A stretch of 64,000 bases of DNA from Aurantiochytrium sp. KH105 (taxonomy: Eukaryota > Sar > Bigyra > Thraustochytrida > Thraustochytriidae), in NCBI GenBank assembly GCA_003116975.1, contig BGKB01000043.1, forward strand, positions 186,001 to 250,000, read 5' to 3'. Under the pieces are notes generated by a model. It saw only the letters and a list, made by a program, of their open reading frames with translations. It made no database searches and was not told where the DNA came from. Shown piece by piece: positions 49,245-57,545 of this stretch. Position 1 is the first letter of the stretch, and every line of letters begins with the position of its first letter. The position numbers and the translations under genes are program-made.

Positions 49245-52200
49245 TTACTTCTTCTTGCCAGCCTTTCCCTTCTTCTTCTTGGCCGAAGCCTTGATGGCGC
49301 GGAGACGCTTCTTCTCCAGCTGCGCCTGCTCTTCGGCCTGCTGCTGACTAGCACGGCGCTCATCGACGCAACGCTGCGTGAGCGCCTTGACAGTCTGAGC
49401 AGACTCGGTCGTGCGAGGGCTCTTGGGTCCGTAAAGCGTCTTGAAGATGGCGTATGCGGACCGCTCGAACTCAAGCGACTGCGTCCAGCACTGCAGCCCT
49501 GCCATAGCCTGCGCAGAAAGGTGGCAAAGCAGTGCAATCTGATGCTTGTCGTCACCGCAACGGCTCATGGCCTCGTTCGCGCAGGCAAAGGCCTTCTCGG
49601 CTTCGCCAATCTCGAGGTAAATCGTCGCGAGACGCTGATAGATGGCCGAAAGCTGCTGCGCACGCGGACCGGCCATGAGCTCAAAGAGATATGCAGCGCG
49701 ACGCAAATGCTCCACAGCGCAGTCGTACACATGCTGCATGTGGTAGAGGCTACCCAAAGCAAGGTGCATGGCTGCCACATTGTCCGTGTCCCGGGAACCG
49801 AGCACCTGGGCGAGCGCGAGCGCGCGGCGGTGTTGCGAGATGGCGCCACCAATATCCCGAACAATACGCAGAATATCTGAGACGGTCATAATGCACGAGA
49901 GCGCGTTGCGGTGCACGGGGCCTTCGATCTGGCAGACCATGTTGAGAGCTTCCATGGAAAGCTGGTAAGCGGTGTGAAGCTCCTGAGGGGCGCCCGCCTT
50001 GACCGAGATCCGGCTGCGCGCCGCTGCAATGCGATCGCGGACCTCCTGCAGACACCACTCCGGACGGGACGTCTTGATGACGGGGATCACATCGACCATG
50101 TCCGTCTCAAAGAACGGTGTTTCTGCCTCAAACACGTAGTTGCGCGAGGCCACGCGGATACCGCAGACTTGGCATATGCGGCGCAGGAGAGCAGGCAGGT
50201 AGGCGCGATCCACGGGGGTGTTCTTGCCCTCCGTGGACCCCGGGGCCGCCACCTCGGGCTCGGAGTCCTCCTCTTCCTGGTTCTCCTTGGAAGACGTCTC
50301 CGCGTCCTCCTCCTTGGCCCACCACCAACGCAACTCGTAGCCAAAGTGTTGCTTGACGGAAGCACGAATTGCCTGACGCAGCTGGCGTGCACCTGCTGAA
50401 AACGAAGACGAAGAGCCCGAACCCAAGAGCCAGGCCTCGACCTCTGCAGACGAGGAGCTAGTCTCATCGTCGGCAGCGTTGCCATCGCCGAGTTTACCTA
50501 GCACGGCATTCAAAAGCCGCACAAGCGTGGTGGCGAGCGTCTGGTCCGCGGTCTCCTGCTGAAGCATGACACGACGGAAGATCCATTTGCAGCTGCGAGC
50601 CACCATCTCAATCTCGCAGAGCTCGTTCAAGGCCTGCGCCGCAGCAGGAAGCGCGGTGGAGATCTCAGAGCCCTCCTTTGCGGGCAAAAGCTTTGTCGTC
50701 TCCGCATCGAGCAGACCCTCTGCGATCTGACTAATGTACCGCACGTTAATGCCAAAGTTGTGCATCGTGGTCACGAGGGCTGCACCGTCGCTTGGGGTAA
50801 GCGCCCCGGTCCGGAGCCCGGTGACAAGGCTCGGGAGCTGGGTTTCGACGAGAAACTCAGCAAGCTCGCGCGCATCCGCAAGGACCTGCTCGTCACGAAA
50901 CTCCTTGGGCTGGTGGACCGTGAACAAGTTGCTGTCGATCTTGGGCAGCTTGGCATCGGGGACCTTTTCGCGTGCATCCCGGATCGCCTGCTCGAGCGCC
51001 GAGGTCGTCTCCGCGGACCAGGGCTCCTCCTCGGTCTGTTTTCCGTGCTCCTTTTCAAAGTCGGCATAAATGGTTTCGGCGGCCTGGCGGCGCAAGACCT
51101 CTTGTGCGCGACGCTTCGTGTCCACGAGCTGCTGGACGAGCTCAGGGCGGAGCAAAGCAACATATTGCGTTTCGTCGAGGGGTTTTTCCTCGAGGTCCTT
51201 TTCCTGGTAATGATTGAGATCCAGAGGCGTCGTGCGCGTGACGTCCAAAATGTAGCGGCGGCCGTCGGCGCCGCGCAGACCCTTGGACGTGACCGGGGCA
51301 GAAAGCGTAAGCTCGGCGTCGGCCTCAGCGTCGGTCTCCTCGCCAGCAGGCGAGGGCTTGACGCGACCACCCTCAATGTAGAGGGACTTCATGAGCGAAG
51401 TCACGTCATCGGCAATCTCGGCCTTGGCATTGATCTTGGCGCCAAAGTCAATCGAGCCGTAAAGCAGCGATTTGGCGTGGTCGTTCTGCAGAATGCCGGG
51501 CACCAAGCTCTGTGCGATAATGCGGTGGCCTTGAAAGTCGACAAGGACAGTGTTGAGCGTGTGCAGGCGGTCGCCAGGTTCTTCGGGCTTGGGCTCGTTG
51601 AGCCGCTGGCGCTCGAGCACATAGTTGATGCTCTTGATGGCCTGCAGGTCGTGGTTCGAGCCGCAGTATGTGGCGACAGGGTTCAATGCCGGGTCCAGTT
51701 TGCTCTCGGCATCGATGCCAAAGCCGTGCTCCATGCGCGCGACCGACAGAAAGACGTTGTTGAAAACGTAGACGTGAGACTCGGGCGCCTCCGACGGATT
51801 GAGCGCGAGGAGCGAGCCCTCGACGAGAGCGACAGCGCCGCGACGGGCGTTATCGGCAAAGTCGTTGTGAAGAGCTTCGAGAAGACGTGCACGTGCAATA
51901 CGCTGGTCGAGGGACTCGACGGGCATCTCCAAGAGACCTTGGTACTCTTCGTTCCAGTCGCGCGGGTTGCCAACCGTCTCGGCCATGTTGAGCGTATCGT
52001 ACATGACCTGAGAAGCCCGGTTGCGGTCGTGCGGGTGCGGGGTGTCAACCACATCGTTCCACTGACCCTGCGGATGGGGCATGATTGGGGCACGGTTGGC
52101 CTCTGCGTAATAAAGTGGAAGGTTGATGTTGGTCGTGATGGACGTCACGTCTGGCTCAGAGAGGCCCGAGGAGCGCAGCAAGGATTCGTTGCGTTTTTCT

Positions 52201-53267
52201 GCGCTGGCCAAAAGAGCCTTGTACTGTTGTGAAAATCCAGGCAGCACCGACGCGAGTAGTTCCACAAGAGTGGGGCATGTCGGGGAGTTTTTGGCAACCT
52301 CCGGGTTAAAGACGGTGTCGGTCGAGCTGTTCTGGAAGAAGCCGGCCTTGCAAGCCGTCACGTGCACAACGTTGTCATTGGCGGAGGCGATGCGAAGGTA
52401 AAAGAAGTCGTTGAGAAGGCGCCGGTTCGACGGGACCGGGTTCCAGCCCGAAGGCACGATCTCACGCGCGCACACGGGGTGCGGACGCGTGAGCTCTGCC
52501 ACGACGTCGATGGTACGCACGCCATCGGCATCCTGCTGCTCGCCCGAGTAAAAGCTCTCCAAGTTCACAGGCACTGGGAGAGGAGCATCGGGAATCTTGA
52601 CGGCCGTGGCGAGCGCGTCTTCGTCGCTAAGGGCCTCTTGGCCGTCGTGATCGGCAATAGGGACGGATCCGCTCATGCCCGAAAGGGGGCCCGGCGGATT
52701 GCGGAGGATCTCACGCACATGGTTCACGTGTTCCCAAGCAGTCTTGGACGTGTAGGCATCAGGGACAAGAACGAGATAGTCGCCCTTTGCCAGGGTCTCG
52801 CACTCTGCCAGGATGGCACTTTCGTCGAGAGAGGTGGTGTCCTGGAACGGGTGGTTTGGCGCCTGGCGGGAGCCCTGCTTGCGCTGTCCGTGCTTCTTCT
52901 TCTTGCTGGCATTACCCGAAGATTTCTTTTGCAAATGCTCAGCGACCTCCTCGGCGGGCACCGTGTCGAGGTGGCAGCTGTTCGAGATGTGGCACAGCTC
53001 GGGGACGTCACGCAGGAGCTGCTTCAGGTTCACCACGCTCTCCTGCAGACGCACTTGCGGGATCTTCAGCGTGCCCTTGACGCGGCGGCTGCCCAGCTCA
53101 AGCAGGACGAGGGGCGCGTCAAAGATCGCTTCTTGTTCTTCTCCTTCCTCTGCTTCTTGGCCCGCTGGCGCCTGCTCCTTCTCCTTCTCCTGCGCGGGCG
53201 CGGGCGCGCTCGCTTCCTGTGTCTCTGGCATGGTGTCCTCGGTGCCCTTGCTCTCAGCCGTGCTCAT
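49245..53267 (-). CDS. CLUH: Clustered mitochondria protein (CLU/CLUH)
   Basis: 1340 residues from the ATG at 53267; the frame upstream opens only at TTG. Layout: an acidic, Gln/Glu-rich N-terminus; a ubiquitin-like CLU-N region (about 45-150, LPDVPELCHISNS-type motifs); 'GWNPVPSNRRLLNDFFYLR' (about 272); the CLU domain with 'RDWNEEYQGLLEMP' (about 445) and 'FNNVFLSVA'; a central eIF3-p135-like region (about 780-960); TPR repeats (about 1090-1300, LGSLYHMQHVYDCAVEHLRR); and a Lys-rich end. Known: Clu proteins bind mRNAs of nuclear-encoded mitochondrial proteins and keep mitochondria dispersed. Single exon and strongly C/G-ending codons. The 275 bases after its stop hold only 3' UTR with (TATC)n near 49091. 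Confidence 0.92.
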   Translation of the reverse strand: MSTAESKGTEDTMPETQEASAPAPAQEKEKEQAPAGQEAEEGEEQEAIFDAPLVLLELGSRRVKGTLKIPQVRLQESVVNLKQLLRDVPELCHISNSCHLDTVPAEEVAEHLQKKSSGNASKKKKHGQRKQGSRQAPNHPFQDTTSLDESAILAECETLAKGDYLVLVPDAYTSKTAWEHVNHVREILRNPPGPLSGMSGSVPIADHDGQEALSDEDALATAVKIPDAPLPVPVNLESFYSGEQQDADGVRTIDVVAELTRPHPVCAREIVPSGWNPVPSNRRLLNDFFYLRIASANDNVVHVTACKAGFFQNSSTDTVFNPEVAKNSPTCPTLVELLASVLPGFSQQYKALLASAEKRNESLLRSSGLSEPDVTSITTNINLPLYYAEANRAPIMPHPQGQWNDVVDTPHPHDRNRASQVMYDTLNMAETVGNPRDWNEEYQGLLEMPVESLDQRIARARLLEALHNDFADNARRGAVALVEGSLLALNPSEAPESHVYVFNNVFLSVARMEHGFGIDAESKLDPALNPVATYCGSNHDLQAIKSINYVLERQRLNEPKPEEPGDRLHTLNTVLVDFQGHRIIAQSLVPGILQNDHAKSLLYGSIDFGAKINAKAEIADDVTSLMKSLYIEGGRVKPSPAGEETDAEADAELTLSAPVTSKGLRGADGRRYILDVTRTTPLDLNHYQEKDLEEKPLDETQYVALLRPELVQQLVDTKRRAQEVLRRQAAETIYADFEKEHGKQTEEEPWSAETTSALEQAIRDAREKVPDAKLPKIDSNLFTVHQPKEFRDEQVLADARELAEFLVETQLPSLVTGLRTGALTPSDGAALVTTMHNFGINVRYISQIAEGLLDAETTKLLPAKEGSEISTALPAAAQALNELCEIEMVARSCKWIFRRVMLQQETADQTLATTLVRLLNAVLGKLGDGNAADDETSSSSAEVEAWLLGSGSSSSFSAGARQLRQAIRASVKQHFGYELRWWWAKEEDAETSSKENQEEEDSEPEVAAPGSTEGKNTPVDRAYLPALLRRICQVCGIRVASRNYVFEAETPFFETDMVDVIPVIKTSRPEWCLQEVRDRIAAARSRISVKAGAPQELHTAYQLSMEALNMVCQIEGPVHRNALSCIMTVSDILRIVRDIGGAISQHRRALALAQVLGSRDTDNVAAMHLALGSLYHMQHVYDCAVEHLRRAAYLFELMAGPRAQQLSAIYQRLATIYLEIGEAEKAFACANEAMSRCGDDKHQIALLCHLSAQAMAGLQCWTQSLEFERSAYAIFKTLYGPKSPRTTESAQTVKALTQRCVDERRASQQQAEEQAQLEKKRLRAIKASAKKKKGKAGKKK

Positions 53268-53811
53268 GGCGCCTGTCTCGAAGATCAATCAAGTCGCCCC
53301 CCGACCTCGACTCGACCCGATCCGGCCCCAGCTCCAGCGGCCTCGCGCTCGCGTGTCTGCCTCGCGCCTGCGTGTCTGCCGCGCGCCTGCCTGCCCGCCT
53401 GCCTGCCTGCCCGCGTGCCTGCGCCGGGCGAGCTTGAAGTTTTGCTCGCAGCGCCTGCAGTGCCTGCGGCCTTGCTCTGCTTGCTTGCTTGTGCTTGCAG
53501 CGCTTTTCCTGCTCCCGCCGCGCCCCAAAATTGGATGGATGCCGCCGCCCCGCGCGCGGAGTCCGGTAGCACCGCCACGGAGACTAGAATAAGCCCAGCT
53601 GCTACAAGACTTGGTGGAAAATGGAGCCGCGAACTGCACGGCAGCAGGCCGGCCGAGTAGTGAGTGATGTATACTATGCCGCCGAAAGAGAAGAAGACGA
53701 GCACCTCGACGGACTTCAAGAGCAGCGAGGACGACGACGACGACGACGGCGAGGCAGATGATGGACGTGGCGCATTGCCAGGGTCGGGAAGGATAATGCG
53801 AAAGGCAAGCT

Positions 53812-53877
53812 GCGTGCTTGTGGTTGCCTTGCGTGCTTGTGGTTGCCTTGCGTGCTTGTGATTGCCTTGCGTGCTTG
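53812..53877. repeat. 19-bp tandem repeat, about 3.5 copies
   Basis: Unit GCGTGCTTGTGGTTGCCTT, three copies with one A/G change, then a partial fourth. Confidence 0.9.
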
Positions 53878-53955
53878 CTCGGATGCTTGAGGGTTCGTAG
53901 CGTAGCGTAGCAGCAGGCGCGGATGACGGTGGACGAAGCGAGGACGATCATTAAT

Positions 53956-53978
53956 TGATCGATCGATCGATCGATCGC
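53956..53978. repeat. (GATC)n palindromic tetramer repeat
   Basis: Self-complementary array of about five to six units. Related arrays are at 54751-54786, 62441-62468 and 62799-62831. Confidence 0.9.
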
Positions 53979-55111
53979 AAGGACGGTGTCGATAAGCACG
54001 GCGTGCTCGACCTCGAGCTAGGTAGAGATCCGTCCTCGCCTCTCGAGTCGGGCAAGGCAGGAAAGAAGGAAGCAAGCAGCAAGCAAAAAGGAAGGAAGGT
54101 CGTGCCGTGCTTCATGGTCGCGCACGGACCAAGACACAGATTGATTTCCTTTCCTTTGAGGGTTTGGCTTTTTGATCGAAGGAAAAGCCGCTGCCGCCCT
54201 TGCTGCTCGTGCTGTTGCTTTGCAAAAGTGACGGCCCGGGACGTGGCAAGGGTCTCGCGCGGCAAGAGTCTTGCGCGGCAGCATTTGGGATGGGCCGTTC
54301 TAGGCCTTCCCTCGCGCGTGCTCGCGCCCGTCAGCGTCGTGCGCCGCAGGCTCCGCGGGCGAGACAGTCGTATGACTGAAGGTGGTTGTCTCTTCCCGCC
54401 AAGACCGACAACGCAAGACAGCCAGCCAGCTCCGTGTCTGGCCGTCTCGGCAGCGCGGGGCAAAACTCGCCAATCTTCGACGCGCATTTCCTTCATCCAC
54501 GCCGCGACACTCTGCGCAGCAAGGTCTTCCTTCGCGTGCGAGAACTCCAAGAACTCCAGGTCGCCCGAGTCCTCGCCTCTCCTCAACAGCGAAGGCAAGC
54601 GCGGCCCTTTTTTGCCGCAAGTGACTCCACTGCCTCCCCGTCTCCAGATATCGAGGCTTGCATTTCGCACACACCTGGGGCAGAGCGCAAGTCCCAAGGC
54701 CCGCCCGGGCGCCGCAATTCGCCGGGGAGCTAGCTAGCTAGCTCTAGCTGCTATCGATGGAGCGATCGATCGATCCATCGATCGAGCTCAAGGCCGTCGA
54801 GCATCTCGCGAACCGCGCTGCGCGCAGCTGCGACGAGGGTCGGGCCAAGCCAAGCGCTCTCCGCGGGGCTTCCGCTCGGCCGGGCGCCCTGCGCAGGCAG
54901 GCAGGCAGGCAGGCAGAAGGCGGAAGACGCGCAGGCAGGCGAGACCCGGCAGTCGCGGTCTGGCAGAGAGCATCGGTACGACTCCGCTCGTGGTCAGACG
55001 AAGACCGGCGGCCGGCCGCGCCTGCGCCTGCGCTTGCGCTTGCGCGTGGCGAGGGGCTCGTCCTTGGCGAGGCGGGAGAGGCTCGCGAAGAGCTCGCGCG
55101 CGTGAACAAGG

Positions 55112-56941
55112 ATGGGGTCTTCGGATCTGCCCCTGAAAAAGGAGAAAAAGTCCAAGTCGAAGAGCAGCTCGAAGCGCAAGAGCAGCAAGAAGAAGAGCGA
55201 GAAGAAGGGAAAGCGAGGACCAGCATGGAAGATCCAGCTAGAGACGATCTTCATGCAGGCCAAGGTGAGGCTCTTTGAGCTGCAGGCAAAAATGGAGAGC
55301 AACCCCGAGTTCCGCCAGCGCGTCATGACCTTTGCCATCGGCACCGTCACGGTTCTGCTGCTTTTGGCCGTGATGCTCAAGAACGGTGGTGCCGCGGGCC
55401 ACGGCGCTGCAGCCGGCGGTGCCTCGGGAGGCTCCCTCATGTCATTGACGAAAAGCAGTTCAAGCCTCAAGGGAAGCTCGCATGCCACGGTCAGCAGCAA
55501 ACCGCCCGGCATCCTCGGCATGACCAAGCGCGAGCGCGAAAAAGCAGAAATGAACTTTGACGTGAGCGGCAGCGATCTCATGAGCGTCAAAAGAAGGTAT
55601 GGAACGCGCGAGGAGCACGAAGCAGCCCAAAAGACGGGCCACAAACAACTCTCTGCCAAGGAACAAGCCTGCTACAAGAACATGCCCGTGCAGGTTGTCC
55701 GAGACTCGCCCAAGGTGGGCGTGTACAAGCCGCGCAAGGTTTTCGATCTGGCCGTCTTGCAAGCTGCTCAGAAGAATCTTGGCTTCGTGGAGGAAAGCGA
55801 CATGAAAAAGGCCACACTCATTCTCAAGGGTGTGCCACGGGTCGTGTTTCGCCAGCTCAAGGAGGGCAAACAGTATTACGATATGGTCGCCTCGCTTGGG
55901 CGCATTGGGTCCAAAAAAAAGACGCAGCTGGCTACACTGCGCAATCATGTCCGCAAATTCAAGTGCTCATTTGAATCGCTTTACATTCAACCTCGATCAT
56001 ACGACATGAACAAGCCCACGGATTGCAATAACTTTTTCAAGAACCCAGATAAGGGCCGCATGTGGGTTCTCAAGAGCTGCAAGAGCGGCGAAGGATCCAA
56101 GGGCATGGGTATCAGTGTGATTGACGACCTTGGTCCTAGCCGCCAAGAATTTGGCGCCTGCGAGGCGAACGCAATGAACTACGTGGCCCAAGCATATATT
56201 GAGCACCCGCTGCTCCTCGACCAGCGCAAGTTCGATATGCGCATGTACCTCTTTGTCGCGAGCACCAAGCCATACATTGTCTTTGCAAACCCAGGCTACA
56301 TCCGCCGCAGTCTTGCCCTTTACAAGCCGTCCTCGACGGAGAAGAATGATGTTCTCACCAACTACCACGTGCAAATGGAGCGAAACGACTTCAAGCCCTC
56401 TGATGCCATGTGGAACTTTCCTCAATTTATCGAGTATCTTCGTTCCAACGATCACTGCGTTGCATGCGGTGACATCGAAATTCAGCTCTTCAAGATTGCC
56501 CGTCTCGTCTTTGACTCGGGACGCAGCTACTACAAACGTTGGAGCGGCTCCTTTCAGCTTGTCGGTCTGGACTTCATGATGGACGCATACCTCAACGTCA
56601 TGTTCATCGAAGGTAACGTGAGTCCCGGCATTGGCAATCACGGCCTCGCGTGGAAGCGCAAGATGATGCTGGATCTTGTACAGATCATGTACGAGCAAAC
56701 GATGCTCATTCACGAGAAACCTTCCGAGTTTGATCTCCGGATTGGCGACCGCGTCTACGGGCCGAACAACAATTACTTTGAGCTGGTGGTTAACGAGCAC
56801 CACGAAAAGTGCAACTCTGCCGCAAAATTCAATCCTTGCAAGGAGCTCAAACCCGAGGGCGTTCCAGACGTCCCCGAGGAGGAGGTAGCGGACGACGGTG
56901 CCGATCCTGGTCCGGACGGCGATGATGATGATGAGGACTGA
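55112..56941 (+). CDS. Membrane-anchored tubulin-tyrosine-ligase-like (TTL) protein
   Basis: 609 residues, ATG start. Residues 1-40 are extremely Lys/Ser-rich. One hydrophobic segment spans about 72-89 (VMTFAIGTVTVLLLLAVM), then a Gly/Ala/Ser linker. The TTL (ATP-grasp-type) domain covers about 205-575: 'MWVLKSCKSGEGSKGMGI' (ATP-binding Lys/Gly loop), 'YIEHPLLLDQRKFDMRMYLF', 'VGLDFMMDAYLNVMFIEGN' with the Glu-x-Asn metal pair. The tail is acidic. Known: TTL-like enzymes ligate Tyr, Glu or Gly to proteins, mostly tubulin, in the cytosol. By the positive-inside rule the basic N-terminus stays cytosolic and the catalytic domain would face the lumen or cell exterior, so tubulin may not be the substrate. 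Confidence 0.82.
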   Translation: MGSSDLPLKKEKKSKSKSSSKRKSSKKKSEKKGKRGPAWKIQLETIFMQAKVRLFELQAKMESNPEFRQRVMTFAIGTVTVLLLLAVMLKNGGAAGHGAAAGGASGGSLMSLTKSSSSLKGSSHATVSSKPPGILGMTKREREKAEMNFDVSGSDLMSVKRRYGTREEHEAAQKTGHKQLSAKEQACYKNMPVQVVRDSPKVGVYKPRKVFDLAVLQAAQKNLGFVEESDMKKATLILKGVPRVVFRQLKEGKQYYDMVASLGRIGSKKKTQLATLRNHVRKFKCSFESLYIQPRSYDMNKPTDCNNFFKNPDKGRMWVLKSCKSGEGSKGMGISVIDDLGPSRQEFGACEANAMNYVAQAYIEHPLLLDQRKFDMRMYLFVASTKPYIVFANPGYIRRSLALYKPSSTEKNDVLTNYHVQMERNDFKPSDAMWNFPQFIEYLRSNDHCVACGDIEIQLFKIARLVFDSGRSYYKRWSGSFQLVGLDFMMDAYLNVMFIEGNVSPGIGNHGLAWKRKMMLDLVQIMYEQTMLIHEKPSEFDLRIGDRVYGPNNNYFELVVNEHHEKCNSAAKFNPCKELKPEGVPDVPEEEVADDGADPGPDGDDDDED

Positions 56942-57501
56942 GCGAACTCGCGCCACGACCTTGCTTGCTTGGCTTAGGCTGCTGCTGCATGCTGCTGTAG
57001 CAGCAGCAGGAGCATGCAGTACTCACAATTGCGAGCGAACCATGTCGACTCAGCAGTTGGAGGTCGTCCTTGGCGAGGTGTCGCGCTCTACTGGCTAATG
57101 GAATAAGAAAAAAAATTATCGCTGTGAAAACATGACAAGGAAAAGGAAACAACTAAATTACATGACTCCTGGTAATGAATGCACTCTGCTTTCGTCATTG
57201 CAGAAATCTTTCTTCAGCACACGTATGACCTTTCGCGTCGCTTAATCCGGTCTGCGCAACTCGGTCAAGACTTGTTTCGCAAATAGGTCTTGTGCAACCA
57301 CCTCACCTATTCAGCGCTATTTTATGAGGCAAAGAGAATCATTAATCGCCACGCATTTGCGCGCGCCACTCATCAAGGCCAACACTTGTTCCGCAAAGGA
57401 AATTACCACCATGTGAGCGCGAAAGTAAACCCTGACCATGCGAGTGCGAAAGTCTATCCTCCCCATGTGAGCGCTCAATGATTCGCGCGCTCACAGCGCA
57501 T
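56942..57501. other. Intergenic, convergent 3' ends with duplicated gene tail
   Basis: 560 bases between the stops of the TTL gene (+) and the TMEM245-like gene (-). It contains two degenerate copies of the latter's C-terminal coding segment and a 27-bp tandem repeat, listed separately. Confidence 0.5.
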
Positions 57502-57545
57502 TTACGCGCCACTCAATTCGGCCAACATCTTCTCCGCAAATTCGT
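57255..57545 (-). repeat. Three degenerate copies of the SHOCT-like gene tail
   Basis: Minus-strand copies at about 57510-57545 (inside the gene, FAEKMLAELSGA), 57365-57401 (FAEQVLALMSGA) and 57255-57285 (FAKQVLTELR). They are spaced about 140 and 110 bases apart; the outer two lie beyond the stop. Confidence 0.65.
57408..57480. repeat. 27-bp tandem repeat, about 2.7 copies
   Basis: Units at 57408-57434, 57435-57461 and 57462-57480 share CCATGNGAGNGCGAAAGT. Confidence 0.8.

Larger units (their letters stand above)
53268..55111. other. Divergent intergenic region
   Basis: 1.84 kb between the starts of CLU (-) and the TTL-domain gene (+). It holds a 19-bp tandem repeat (53812-53877), (GATC)n at 53956-53978, (GCTA)n at 54730-54742 and CGAT-rich sequence at 54751-54786. 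A short frame at 53676 (MPPKEKKTST... then Asp run) and longer frames at 53951-54737 on both strands have no recognisable domain and are not called. Confidence 0.45.

Noticed and set aside
53664..54737. Short MPPKEKK-type frame at 53676 and long frames on both strands at 53951-54737
   Set aside because: No domain, frames overlap each other and tandem repeats, and no convincing splice pair links them.
57290..57481. 63-aa plus frame with a nine-residue repeat (HVSAKV-type)
   Set aside because: The repeat is a 27-bp satellite between convergent gene ends; no support for translation.
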